DNA from: Gymnothorax reevesii
Lineage: Eukaryota; Chordata; Actinopteri; Anguilliformes; Muraenidae
Direction of reading: 5' to 3'
Length of the DNA stretch: 64,000 nt
Assembly (NCBI GenBank): GCA_029721435.1
Contig: CM056583.1
Coordinates: forward strand, 90,034,620 to 90,098,619
The translations under genes were made by a program, and so were the position numbers. Under the pieces are notes generated by a model. That model had not been told where the DNA came from, did not search any database, and saw only the letters and a list, made by a program, of their open reading frames with translations. Shown here piece after piece: positions 1-12,153 of this stretch; position 1 is the stretch's first letter; each line of letters opens with the position of its first letter.

Positions 1-792
1 AGACAATGATTTCAGGAAGTGTTCTGAGTCCATGCAGTGTATTGCAGTGCAGAATTACGCCTGTTTTTAATGTTGTGTCACCAGAGGGGCCTAAGATCAC
101 GAGCATCCAATACTGACCTTCGGCGTTGTCCCGTGCGCACAGAGATTTCTCCAGATTCTCTGAATCTTTTGTGGATATTACGTACTGTAGATGGTGGAAA
201 TTCAAGTCTTCGCAATTTTACATTGAGGAACAATTTCTGAAATTGGTCCACAATTTTTTGACGCAGTTATTCTGCAGCTTGGTGAACCTCTGCCCATCTT
301 TACCTCTGAGAGACTTTGTCTCTCTAAAATGCTCTTTTTATACCCAGTCATGTTACTGACCTGATGACAAGTAACCTAAATAGTTGCAAAAGGCTCCTCC
401 AGCTGTTGTTCATTAGTACCACTTACTTTTCCAGCTTTTTGTTGCCCTGTCCCAACTTTTTATGCCCCCGGAATCAAAGATTCGGGGGCATATAGTTTTT
501 CACCTGTCCGTCTGTCTGTCTGTCCGTCCGTCTGTTTGTCTGCAGTGGGGGGAAAAACTTTAACCTGCAATACTTTAACCTGCCGCCGGGGGGCATCTGT
601 GTTCCACGAACACAGCTTGTTTGAAATTTGTTGCTGCCATGAAATTCAAAATGAGCTAATATTCAACATCTGATATGTTGTCTATTATGTTCTATTCTGA
701 ATAAAATGTGGGTTTATGAATGTGGGCAAATCATTGTATTGTTTTTATTCGCGTTTTACACAACGCCCCAACTTCATCGGAATTTGCGTTTG
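1..792 (-). mobile_element. Decayed Tc1/mariner element, left end outside window
   Basis: Read on the minus strand this resembles the element at 45782-47315: TIR-like end with ATTCCAATGAAGTTGG-type sequence, then degenerate transposase coding sequence full of stops. The right border is the TA at 793-794. A separate hairpin-headed repeat is inserted at about 461-625. Confidence 0.7.
461..625. repeat. Hairpin-headed repeat with TCTGTC tract
   Basis: It begins with arms GCCCCCGGAATC / GATTCGGGGGC around a 3-4 base loop, followed by a (GTCY)n tract and ends near GCATCTGTGTTCC. It interrupts the Tc1-like remnant. A related layout (CCCCGAAC...GGTCGGAGG followed by CGTCCGCATCCGC) occurs near 62200. 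Confidence 0.55.
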
Positions 793-798
793 TAAGTT

Positions 799-1287
799 TG
801 TAATGGGGGGGGGGGGGGGGGTTGGGTGCCACTAGATGGCAGTATTGACTTTTTTTTGTTAAGCCCAGTCTGGAGCTAGGTTTGGGCATGTCCTGGGCAT
901 GTCTGAGAGGGAAAGTCCCAGAGAATTGCAGAAAAGTCTGGAAGGTGGGAGGGGGCTGGAAAAGAGTATATAAGGAGAAAAATTGTGAGAGTAAAGTAGG
1001 ATTTGAAATTGCAAGGAGAAATAGTGGAAGGATACATTTGACCAGACCTGTCACTCTTTTCAAGACCTGTGAAGCTCTTTTTGTGGATATTTGTCTGTGT
1101 TGGAGCATTTTCCTGTCCCAGGACATCGCAAAGCAACCCCATCTCAAGGGACTGTAAATATCTTTATTTTTTGTTGTTAATATTTCAATCTTGGTCAGTG
1201 CTAGTTTTATTAAATCTGTTTAAGTTTTACAATTTTGTCTGTCATCCTTTGCTGTTCAATATGTCATAACAAATTGGGGCCATAACA
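799..1287 (+). mobile_element. Solo LTR, 489 bp
   Basis: It begins TGTAATG and ends ATAACA, with a TATA box at ~966 (GAGTATATAAGG). A second copy in opposite orientation at 11661-12149 has the same ends and length. A run of ~18 G near the 5' end is absent from the other copy. No flanking internal gag/pol sequence is visible, so it is read as a solo LTR. No clear target duplication remains. Confidence 0.7.
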
Positions 1288-1857
1288 GACCTGTTCTACC
1301 AATGTGTCTATATGGGCTGGATTCTAGCTTCCCCTGCATCCGAGCTACGGGGTAGCAAAACCGCTGCACTCACCAACTGTTGCTGTAGCAAACTGTAGCC
1401 GATAACAAATTCGTGCTTCAGCTGCCAGACTTTCGCACTGCGTCCTCCACTTTCGCCGTTGCGTTTATTAGAACAAGTTAATTTCATTAGATCTTATACA
1501 CGTGTACTGCGCTTTATAGCAGAATTTCCCAGCTGATTCCTTAGCTCAGATGGCAGACGCGTCTCAGGTTTCACTCTGAGACCCGGAAAACTGCGTGCTG
1601 CTGCCTCGTCCCGCCTCCACAGAGCTGGCCAGTCAGAAGAAAGTGGGCACTCGGGGAGTGGGGGCCATAGCGGAAGAGCCGCCCCAATGAGGCGTTTCAG
1701 GCAGAGACTACTATGGACTACAAATGGGGTTTTTTGAGGATGGCACTATGAGGGAAGTAAATACCCTTTTTTTGCTTTGCGCGATCAGGAGTACTGTAGG
1801 GGAGTCAAAGACCAAAATATAAACTTGGAAAAATACCATATTAGGTCCCCTTTAAGC

Positions 1858-2975
1858 CAATAGTTGAAAAGCCTTCCATTGGATAATCACAGCCATGATG
1901 AGTATGTTTCAGCTGTCAACAAGTTATTTAACCCTAACTGAAACATTGAGTAACTTCTCATTTCTTCAACAGCCATGTTGGAAGACACATCCAGTGGTCG
2001 CGGAAAAGATGTTTCTCCGTTTCAGAGGTGTAAAATTGTTGGCCTGCATCAACCAAACAACACAGTAAGGAGATTGCTGAAACTACTAAAACTGGGTAAA
2101 TAACTGTCCAGTGCATTTTTTGAACCTGGAAGGACAGTGATGAATCATCATCTTCGAGGAAGAAATATGGTTGAATGATCATGATCGGAGATCATTGAAA
2201 CGTGTGGTGAAATCAAGTCATGAAATAATCAACTGTAGAACTCATGATTTTGTTAAATAGGAAATTAAATTTGTTTAATTTCCACACGCACAATGCGAAG
2301 AGAACTCAAGGGACTGACACTAAACAGCCGTGTCGCCTTCAGAAAACCGCTTATCAGTGAGGCTAATCAGAAAAAGTTCAATTTGCTAGGGAGTATATAG
2401 ATTGGACGCCTGAGCAATGGTAAAAGGTCACGTGGTCTGATGAGTGCAGATTTACCCTGTTCCAGACTGACGAGCATCAGGGTAAGAGCAGAGGCGGATT
2501 AAGAGCTGCACCCATCATGCCTCACGTCTCCTGTGCAGCGTTCAGTGTTATCATCTGGGGACCTGCTTCAGTCAGTCAGGTCCAGGTTCAGCAGTTATGT
2601 GCCCAAATAATGAGCTGATTACCTCAAAATACTGAATGACCAGGTTTCTTCTTCAATGGATTTTTTTTCCCTGATGGCACAGGCATATTCTAAGATCACA
2701 GTGCCATGATTCATCGGGCTCAAATTGAGAAAGAGGGGTTCAGCGAGCATGAGACGCCATTTTTACACGTGGATTGGCCACCAGAGTCCAGACCTTAACC
2801 CCACTGAGAATATCTTGGACGTGCTGGAGAAAACTTCACTCTGTGGTCCTACTCTCCTATCATCAATACAAGATCTTGGCAAAAAATGAATTCAACTTTG
2901 GACAAAAATACATGTTGTGACATTGCATCTGCTTATTGAAATGATGCCAACCTGATTGGCATTTCAGACTAGTAA
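1858..2975 (+). mobile_element. Decayed Tc1-like transposon
   Basis: The stretch from ~1976 carries a degenerate Tc1-like transposase with many stops and frameshifts: a helix-turn-helix part, a middle part near 2290-2400, and the region around TGGTCTGATGAGTGC (W-SDE, the first catalytic Asp region) near 2430. No ORF survives. Confidence 0.6.
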
Positions 2976-3679
2976 GTGGTTTTGTCCGTTTACATTTTCC
3001 AATCGGACAGCTCTCTATTTTTATTATTGTTTTTTTACTACGAATTGAGCGATCATGCTGCAAAAGCAGGTATATGTACTTGTCGCGGAAATTACCATCA
3101 TTCGCTGAAGAGTTATGAAATGGCATCATTTTTAGATCGCATGGGGGAGAGAAGCCGTGTTTTCAACTGACACTTGATTTTTCTTGAATTGGAAAATGTG
3201 TGAAAGAAGGAAAACCATCTCGAATATGCCAGGACAAAGCAGGGGATATAGCATTGGGCTCCGTCGGTACGGATACATAAAATTAAGGCGGCAGGGGGAT
3301 ATTGCCATGTTAGTGGCAAACACTTGTTTTCAATAAAAGGAGGGATATTAGCTTCGAAATTTTCAGATCTGACGACGCGCCTGTCTGTTGACCAGCAGTG
3401 TTGACTGTTCGCAACAGTGACGTCTCACCTCGGCAACTTGGCCGCTTTCATAATGTGAACGTGCAAAATCTCTCCGCAGTTGCATGGTTAACAGTTCGCG
3501 TGCCTTCGCGTGCACGGTGGCCATCTGGGGGAGGGTCTGAGGAGTGCAGTGGAGAGGGGGGGGGAGGGATCTGAAAGTTGCTTTTTTTCAAATTTTGTGC
3601 GAAGTCCTCTCTCTCCTCAAAGTTACTAACTGCAGCTTTAATTGCCAAAGTCTTTTAGCAAACTGCAAGATGTTTTTTA

Positions 3680-4640
3680 TGGTCTTAAATGGTACTAAAT
3701 GCTGCTAAAACTAACACTCTTCTCTAGAGCAAAAACAGCAGTCAATATGGATGTTAATATAGTGGCAAAAAATGGAGTGAAGATTGAGAGAGTAACAGAA
3801 TACAAATACTTAGCTATTTGGATTGATGAGAAACTGACATTCAGCTTTCACATAAATAATCTCATAAGTAGACTTCGACAAAAAGTTGGATTCTTTTATA
3901 GAAATAAACTAACTTTCCCATGTTCTGTCGAAAGAGGGTTGTGGAGGCTGTTTTTATGTCAGTCATGGACTATGCTGATATAATATACAGACACGCACCC
4001 TCAACAACTCTGAAACGCTTTGACTCTGTTTACCTCTGTGCTGAGATTTATCACAGGAGATCCATATAACACACATTGTATGTTATACAGTACGGCAGGA
4101 CGGTCGTCCCTTCAGGCGAGACGAGATCTTCATTGGCATCATTTCATTTACAAAGCCTTTTTAAACAAACTACCATCCTATCTTACAGAACTTCACTGTA
4201 TCTGTAAACCATCATTGTTCTCGCTCCTCAGACCAGCTGCCTCTGCATGTTCCACAGATCAGATCAGAACCAGGAAAGACTGCTTCTGCTCAGTCTGCTC
4301 CTGACTCCTGGAACAGCCTTCAAAAGCTGCTTAAACTTCCGCATCTTTTACCTTTTGGGCAGTTCAGTGAGTTGATTTTAAATCTTTACCTAATTCGTGT
4401 AACTGTTTTGCATATGTATAAATCTTTATATGTGTATATGTATGTATGTACAGTATATTTATGTATGTGTGTCTGAATGTAAGTTTATTATTTTTTTATT
4501 TTTTATTTATTTTTATTTTTTTTCTTGTATCATATTAATTTTTCTGTTCTTGACTCAACATCATTGTAAATGACGATTGGTCCCTCAATGACTTCTCGAG
4601 TATAAATAAAGGTGGATGATGATGATTATTCTTCAACCCT
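3680..4640 (+). mobile_element. 3' fragment of a non-LTR retrotransposon (L2-like)
   Basis: The stretch encodes YKYLAIWIDEKLTFSFHINN and FFYRNK, then, frameshifted, VLRFITGDPY and FIYKAFLNKLPSYL: the C-terminal end of a LINE reverse transcriptase. The frame breaks at ~3980 and again after 4020. It ends in AATAAAGG followed by a short (GAT)n tail at ~4606-4630, typical of an L2-type 3' end. It is 5' truncated, as expected for target-primed insertion. Confidence 0.7.
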
Positions 4641-6810
4641 TTCACGATCGTTTGTCCAAGGGTGGGCCGCTAGGCTTAATTTTTGATGTGTTTTTGATAC
4701 CGTCAAATATTTTTCTACATTGTAAAACTATGCTTGAAAGGTTTAGGATTCAGCATTCTAACTGCGTCTGTCATTTCATGATGCCAGCATGATGGCGAAA
4801 ATAATATCTAAAATTGTCATGAAAACCCACAGCCTGACTGTGCTGTCCCATAGGTTCAATTGCATAGCTTTATTCAGTTTTGTCTGAATATGTTGAAATC
4901 AATGTTTTTACCTTGGTAGCCTTCTAGATAGCAATCTACAGAGTCAGAGTGTCACCTTTCAAACAAGATTGTGCCTGTTGTGGTTCTAGAACAGGAATAG
5001 AGCAGATGCACCATACTGTAAAGTTCTGCGAGCGGAGTTTAGCTTGGGTAAATTCATGCAAACCTACATATAGTTGTCCTTAGCCTAATCCTTAGCGCTC
5101 AACAAGTGACCATAAAGATCCTCAAACTTACGTGGCAGCGGCTCTATGGTCACGTGAACATGCAGGAACATACACATTCCACTCTGTAGGACAATTTTCC
5201 TCAACATGCTAGAAGACTTGTCTATAACATTGAATTATTTAGCTTGAGCTCATTTTGTTTTTTTTATATTGATATGTGTCCAAGATATTCTGAGGTAATG
5301 GCCATAGATTACTGCATACTGCATATTCTAACGAAAAGATATGTCATGTGGTGGTTGACTTATTTCCAACAAGCTAGAAAACCTTTGCATGCCCAGTACC
5401 ATCCAGAAGTTTATGCAAGACACTCAATTTGACGTTATCATATGCAGACTTAAGCAGCAGTCTGTAAAAGCTGACTAACTCACAAGCAGTAGGCTTCTGT
5501 TAGAATACAAAATTTCAGCACTAGGTTTATGTGAGGCATTATGTTATCTTATGTATGTAACATTACAGCATGTTACTTTGGGAGGAAATTTACTCAAAAA
5601 AGGACTGCACTTTAGTTTGTTGGAAAACATGTTAATAAAGCAAAATGACTGCAAACGGATCAGGACTAAAGGGTTGTTTTTGCTCAGCCTGTTCTCAGCC
5701 CTGGTTTCAGCCAGTGACGGCTTCTATCTTAATGCTATGTAAGGGCAATGAAAATATGGGCCAGATTAAATTCAGAAAAATAATGCTCTCCAATAGCGGG
5801 CTAATATGGCCAGTAAGTAAGTGAGTGAGTGAGTGATGATCCTTTCAAACTCAATATCTCAAGAATGGTATTAGCCAAAACCATCTAACTTTGCACATGA
5901 CCTGATTAAAATTTGGGTAATATGTGAAATTGCATCATACTAAATTAATATGCAAAAATGCACTGCATTGCACAGTCCTGTACAATCCAGTTGGACTGCA
6001 CGTTGCTTCCATCAGTTAGCTTGCTTCCCAAGTTATCTAGCACATTCATTAAATTATTTGCAGTTCAGTCAAGGCCTGATAAAGGCTTGATTTCATCAAC
6101 GGTTAAGGTAGCGATGTTTTTTGTGTTTGTGGCTCAGTTGAAGTGCACTGCCCTAACGTTACTCGCACAAACCCTCATTTTATGTCTACAGCAGCCAGCT
6201 AGCTATGTAAAGAGCTCTATGTAAAAACTGTGGCATTGTGCAGCCCGTTTGTTATGTAGTTCTGTTGCTGGCAAGCTGGCTTCTGTAAGTTTCAAATTAT
6301 GCTGGCTGGGTCAGAATAATTCTGGCATTACCTTTACCAGCTTGCTACATTCTCAGAACAGATCCTGAGTTTACAAGCTTCCCCTCAGCCTCTTGGCATC
6401 GTACTGAATTATACTGGCAGTCAATAAAAATGCATCTCTTCTGTTGTTCGACATTAAGTGATGCGTTTTTATTGACTATCAGTGTTATACTCAAAAAGAC
6501 ACCACATCACAGGTCCTGTACAATCCAGTAAGATTGTAGGTTGCTTGTTTACTCTAACATCTAACATCTGCTGTCAGAGAGACCCTCCTATTAGTCTGGT
6601 GACTGCACTGTGACCTTTCACCTTTCTCTCTCCAGTGCAACCTAAGCCTCGTATGAGCAAAAAGGTCAATATAGGGAGGGGGTGGGGTAACAGCAGCTAA
6701 ATCTGATGTTGTCTCTCCCCCCGTTGACAAATCATTGAACTTTGACCCTGTCACGTCACCATCTTATCCCTTTTCAGTAATATGCACTGTTTTCTAAGTA
6801 AGACATTAAC
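4641..6810. other. No gene recognised
   Basis: AT-rich sequence with short spurious ORFs. A short GTGA microsatellite lies at ~5815-5837. I see no conserved protein, RNA or clear terminal repeats. Confidence 0.5.
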
Positions 6811-7110
6811 CCAGGGCTGCCCAGACCTGCTCCCGGAGATATTTCTTCCTGTAAGTTTTCATTCCTCTCCTAAAAAGACATGATTGATTAAACATCTAGG
6901 AAACTTGGCATGCTGGTGATTGGCACAATCAGGTGTGACAAATTAGAGTTGAAGTGAAAGCCTTCAGGATGGTCGATCATCAGGAATCCGGTTGAACAAT
7001 TCATTATAAACCCTGCAAGGAATTGTGAATCATTCTGCTGGAGAGCGGGAGACTCATAATTTAGTAAGGCCCAGCAATCCACAAACATAGACCCGTCACC
7101 TCTGAAATTA
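6811..7110. repeat. hAT-type interspersed repeat fragment
   Basis: It starts CAGGGCTGCCCAGACCTGCT, CCCGGAGAT, resembling a common teleost non-autonomous hAT-like repeat. It is joined directly to a truncated Tc1-like element, so the minus-strand reading frame across 6888-7487 is a chimera of both. Confidence 0.5.
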
Positions 7111-7843
7111 TTAAAGAGCTTGTTGGCATGTACATAGCACCTGATGGTTGTTTTGGAGACTTTGTGACTCCAAGATGCTACCATTTGTTGCAATTCTTTA
7201 ACAGTGAGCTTTGGAGAACATTTTATTTCTCTTACCATCCTCCTCACTGTGCGTGGTGGCAAAATAACCTTGCGTCCTCGTCCAGGCTTGTTTACCACTG
7301 TTCCAGTTGTTTTAAACTTCTTAATGATTCCTCTGACAGTAGATATGGGCAGGTGCAGGCGAGTGGCTATTTTCTTGTAGCCATTGCCTGACTTGTGAAG
7401 GTCGACATAATCTGCCTTACTTGAATGGTGTTTTCCATTGTCTTTTCCATTTTGAAGAGTGGACAAGAGAAATGGCCTCTGTGTCACATCATATTTATAC
7501 CCCAGGGAAACAGGAAGTGATGAATTACTAATTAACTGTTCCTAGATACTCTGATCAACTTTGTAAACTAGTGTAGAAATGACAGAAATACTTCAATTAC
7601 ATTTAATTCCTAGGAATTGTTAGGGGTGCCAATAATTGTGTAACAGGTAATTTTATGAAAAATAATTATTTCTTAGTCAGGGATTTTTTTTCTCCCTTAA
7701 AATTCACTTGAGTTGAAGGTTACATTTTTTAATATTTTTTACAATTTTCAGTGTGAGAGTATGCTTCTGCAATAAAAATTGAATTTATTTTCAGGCTTTT
7801 AACACATCTTAACCAGGGGTGCCAATAAATATTGAGGGCGCTG
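7111..7843 (-). mobile_element. Truncated Tc1-like transposon (5' part)
   Basis: The minus strand encodes the DNA-binding half of a Tc1-like transposase: LHKSGNGYKKIATRLHLPIS, then TVRGIIKKFKTTGTVVNKPG and RKVILPPRTVRR, ending at HANKLF where the sequence changes to another repeat. The terminal repeat at ~7806-7843 (ATTGAGGGCGCTG then TA) matches that of the element at 56829-58324. The catalytic half and other end are missing. Confidence 0.8.
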
Positions 7844-8048
7844 TACATATGCATGTTGTATAGTATAAAGGGTAAAGCCTTTCGATTGTTCGGGGCTCAT
7901 TCTGACACCGATGACCCCAGAGCATTTGGACATGTTTCGTTTCTGCTAATTACTGGATTAAAGAAAAACTTTGCAAAAACTCAGAAGAATCCTTTTTTCT
8001 TACAACCCTTTTCTGGTACAGAAGTGTACTTTTATTAACCCTTCACGA

Positions 8049-8607
8049 AAGCTAGTATCTTACATTCTTACTGCTTAAGAATGTAACGAATTTTGGATTC
8101 ACCAACTTTTCTGACGAAATTTGGCGAAAATCAGGTTAGACCTAGGTGTCATTAGCGACATTTAGCAATGTTTTGCGTCATTTAGCAACATTCTCATAAC
8201 TGCGAAAGAATAGGAAATGGCTTTCTAGAATATGAAAATGAACTCCTTGTGACCCTAAAAACCATTTGCAAACTCTTGTGCAATCTTGACGAAACCTTAA
8301 TGGTATCCTCTTGAAACCCAATATTCGTCTACATTCGTCAGCATTTGTAGCTCTGTTGTGTAGAAGGTAGTACTTCGGGAACCAAAAAGAACTTTAGCGA
8401 CACGTGTTACAACCGTTTGCAAACGCTTACAACTCTTTTACAAACGTCTGCAACTTTTTGTAAGAAAATAAATTTGCAAAAATTTGCAACAAGAAAAATT
8501 GTTTACGATCCTAAAAACTTCTAGCAAACTGCTTTGCGTCCTTTTACGAACCCTGACGAAAATTTGCTAAATTCGAAAGCATTCGCCACTCAGTAAGATA
8601 CTAGCTT
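8049..8607. mobile_element. Palindromic non-autonomous element (AAGCTAGTATCTTAC family)
   Basis: Ends AAGCTAGTATCTTAC and its complement GTAAGATACTAGCTT. The interior consists of degenerate TTTGCAAACG/CTTACAACT-like subrepeats. A shorter relative with the same interior and ends lies at 18356-18641. Confidence 0.65.
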
Positions 8608-9581
8608 AAAATGGAAAATACCCAAGTTACTGTGCAGGAGATTATGACCACACTAAGCTACACTCCTAGATGCTGTGTAGCTCTTCTGCATCCGACTTTA
8701 CACTTGAATTGCAGGAATGTTTGTGAGCTTTGTTGAGCTGAATGGCCTGTCCTTGAAATACAATCATCTAACAATAAGTAGAAGGTCCCTGGCTGTGATG
8801 CTTCTGCCCTGCAGTCCCTCTCCCCTCCAGCTGTTTGCACCTCCACCTCAACGAGCCACAGCTGCTGCTGAGCCACACCTGTTGCTCATTGAAGTGGAGG
8901 CGAAGCTGAATTCTGTGCATTCAGGCCTGTTGTGCTGCTGCTCCCCTCGTTTGTAGTATGTGCTACTAGTTTTATTAAATGTCTTTTGATATATTTTTAC
9001 TCAGCTTGTGTGTTTGGGCCCCTACTCCTCGTTTTGGGTACATGGTCCCAGTGCCCGCCGTCTTGTTGCCTCCTGCTGGTGGGGGCAAAACCATGACACC
9101 GTCTGTATGTCTGCATGAATGCATGGATGTCTGTCCTTTGATCGTCTTGACTAACATTCATCTGATCGACATGGTGGGTGTATTTTTGAGAACTTAAGGA
9201 AGTCCAGTACTAAGTGTGAATTTGTTTGGCAGAGAAAGCGAGCAGCAGTACGGGAGGCCATGCTATTGTCCTGTTCTGAACAGGCAGTTTTAAAGCGGCG
9301 CCCCACAGCACTAGTGCTGGTCACGGATTCCTTTTTCCCCCTCAATGGACAGTTATTATTTTGCGTCTGATTCAAGAGGATAAAGACAAACACATGTACT
9401 GGTATGAGTGCTGTAAATGGTCACATGGTGCTGTAAATATGAGAAGAGCAAGGTCCCTGCTTCCTCTTGCTCGGGCAATTACAGGCACATTTTATCTTCC
9501 ATAACTGACTTGTTCACTGATACCCCATATTGGGAGTGGAATGCCCATGCTTTTACATGTGATAATGTACTGTGTTACCCT

Positions 9582-10336
9582 CAGTGGTGGGTCTAGAACT
9601 GGGAATTGAGGAGGCACAGACACGTCCCTTTTTGTCCTGGCAAGTTCTCTATCATTTTCCTTTATTAACGCGTTTTTCAATAATCGTAATTGGCAACTGA
9701 AGACACGGTTTCTCTCCATATGTGATCTAACATGGGCTAAATTCAGTACAGAAAAATAATTTACTTATTAATAGGCCAAAGCTTCACATTGATTGAACTG
9801 GTCTGCGTTCTAATAAAATATTGCCTTTCACTCTCGGCATTGCATGGGCTGATTTAAAAAGTGGCACTTGTCAGTTAAATAGGCCATAAAAAGCCTGCAG
9901 CTCAAGCTATTTGCGTGAGAGTCGACAGGTATGCAATTTTGAACAGAGTTGATTTAAATACAGCAAATATGCATCCAGATGAATGAATGTAGTCTTACCT
10001 AATCAGGGAGAACAAGCAGCACCTGTTAAGTGCGGAGCGCTCTCGGAGTGAACCTTCTGTTAATCATGAAAATGACTGAGAACAGGTCAGGACTAATAAT
10101 TGTTTTAAACGGATGTTTGGTGCAACCCAACTCTCTGTTCTGGCTTCGCCACTGTAGTCTACTGAATTTTGCCCATGATTTCATTGCTGTTAGATCACAT
10201 GGAGAGAAACCGCGTCTTCAGCTGCCAATTACGATAATTGGAAAACGTGTCAATAAAGGAAAATGATTCAGAACTTACCAGGACAAAAAAGGACGTGTCT
10301 GTGCCGCCTCAATTCCCAGTTCTAGTCTTGCCACTG
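9582..10336. mobile_element. hAT-type palindromic MITE, copy 1
   Basis: Ends CAGTGGTGGGTCTAGAACTG and complement-like CAGTTCTAGTCTTGCCACTG, with long inverted arms around ~9960. It is flanked by near-identical 8-bp duplications, GTTACCCT and ATTACCCT, as expected for hAT insertion. Same family as 27494-28325. Confidence 0.78.
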
Positions 10337-11656
10337 ATTACCCTTTGCCTGAATTAATATCTTCATGGATTAATTCTAAAACAAAAAAACAAAAGTTTAA
10401 AGCTGTGGACTGGATTCATGTAAGATCTACTGCTTTAATCTTATCTAAATGCCTGACCATCTTTGACTCCTCCTTTATTATAAAATTCTTCAGAGAGAAA
10501 GCCTCAGAAGTCATACTCAGTCGTTTCATTGGCACTTGCGCCAAAGTGAGGTCTCGTGTTCCATCCCCTGTGATACCTATTTTCCCAGCACTCCAGCCGC
10601 CTGTTCCAATTTCAGTCTTACTTCATTCATTGATTCTCGATATTTGTCTCCTTTGTTACCCCTCCTCCTATTCCTCTTTCCTCTTCCCCTGCTCAATACA
10701 CCTGATCTTCCTCTTTCTTGACTGTAATCTTGTTTATTTAGGTTCCTGCTGGTCGTCTAATTTTCTTTGTTTCGCGGTTCAGGCGAGTGACATCTTCCAG
10801 TTCCTTGTTCACTCCTGTTCAAAGGTGTGCACTTGCCCAGGGTACCCCGGTCCATTCGGCCTGCCGTCCCATTCCCTGATCTCTGACCTCGGACTAGTAC
10901 CTTTTGACTACACCTTACATGACTTTTCAAACTCCTGAGTGCTCCAGTCTGACCTCTAGCCATCAGCAAAGACTCTCCAGCTCTAAAAGCCTTTTTGAAT
11001 GTATCCTCTGTTTTGTTAATAAAGGCAAATTCGGCATCAACCAGTGATCTGTGCCAAGTTCCTGGTCTGACTTGTGACAGCCTTCCATGGCTTTTATCCT
11101 GAAAGTGCACCACTGCAGAAAACACAGGAAAGAGAATAGAAATATTGGCACCGCAGGTTTAGGAGTCACCCGTGCAGATGTGGCAGTAAGTATTAGCATC
11201 TATCTGTAGTTTATATTACATTAAACACAGGTTACGGGTACACAGTAGACCACAGGAACCATGTGTTTGTGTGTTAAATTTATAGATCTGATGGCTGAAG
11301 GGATTGTTGATTTGCAACGATCATTTCAGAAGAGCGCGTTCATTGGCTTTGTTTGTTTTTTTAATTTATGGCTTAATTACCCGTTGGGAGACGTGGTAGC
11401 ACAGCGGTTGTGTGCTTGACTTGGTACTAAAAGGTCCTGAGTGTGTGTCATGCCACACCTCCAAAGCTCCCAATAACCAGAGTTCTGAGGACCGGACTGG
11501 TTCCACAACCATCTACTAAACTACGCTCATCTCTTCCACACTTACCTATTATCCGATTGGCAGTGTATCAGTCAGAGCTTTGCACCAAACGTGCACAGAA
11601 ATACTATTACAGTTTGAGTTTTCGCTACAGCTTGCACAGTGTGTTCTTGGGCAAAA
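10337..11656. other. No gene recognised
   Basis: A 197-codon open frame (10345-10938, +) has no recognisable motif and low-complexity Ser/Leu/Pro composition. A short tRNA-SINE-like head (GTGGTAGCACAGCGGTTGTG) occurs at ~11393. Confidence 0.45.
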
Positions 11657-11660
11657 CACT

Positions 11661-12149
11661 TGTTATGGCCCCAATTTGTTATTACAATGTACAACACAAC
11701 AGCAACAGCAAGGGATGACAGAAACAGTTTTAAAAACTTAAACACATTTAATTAACAAAGACAATAACAACTAACTAACAACTAAGACCAAGATTGAATT
11801 ATGTACAAAACATAAATATTTACAATCCCTTTTCGTGGGGGTGGCTTGGTGATATCCTGGACGATGAAAATGCTCAAACACAGGCAAAGAAATCCACAAA
11901 AGAAACGTCACAGGTCTTGAACGGAATGGCAGGTCTGGTCATCTTCTTGCAATTTCTCCTACTACTTTACTGTCTCAATTCTTTTCCTTATATACTCTTT
12001 TGCAGACCCCACCCACATTTAGACCTCTTTTTTTTAATTTTCTGAGACTTGCCCCAGACATGTCCAGGACATGTCTAAACATGACTCCAGTCTGAGCTTA
12101 ACAAAAAAAAGGTAAATACTGCCATCTAGTGGCCTATATTCACATTACA
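11661..12149 (-). mobile_element. Solo LTR, 489 bp, inverted relative to 799-1287
   Basis: On the minus strand it begins TGTAATG and ends CCATAACA. It carries a TATA box (TATATAAGG) at ~11990. A perfect 4-bp duplication CACT flanks it (11657-11660 and 12150-12153), as for gypsy-like insertions. No internal region remains. Confidence 0.78.
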
Positions 12150-12153
12150 CACT

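Noticed and set aside
1548..1620. tRNA gene-like CCTTAGCTCAGATGGCAGAC
   Set aside because: It has an A-box-like word, but no convincing B box or cloverleaf; at most a SINE fragment.
10345..10938. 197-codon ORF (+)
   Set aside because: No motif, low-complexity composition and no splice context; part of unassigned repeat-rich sequence.
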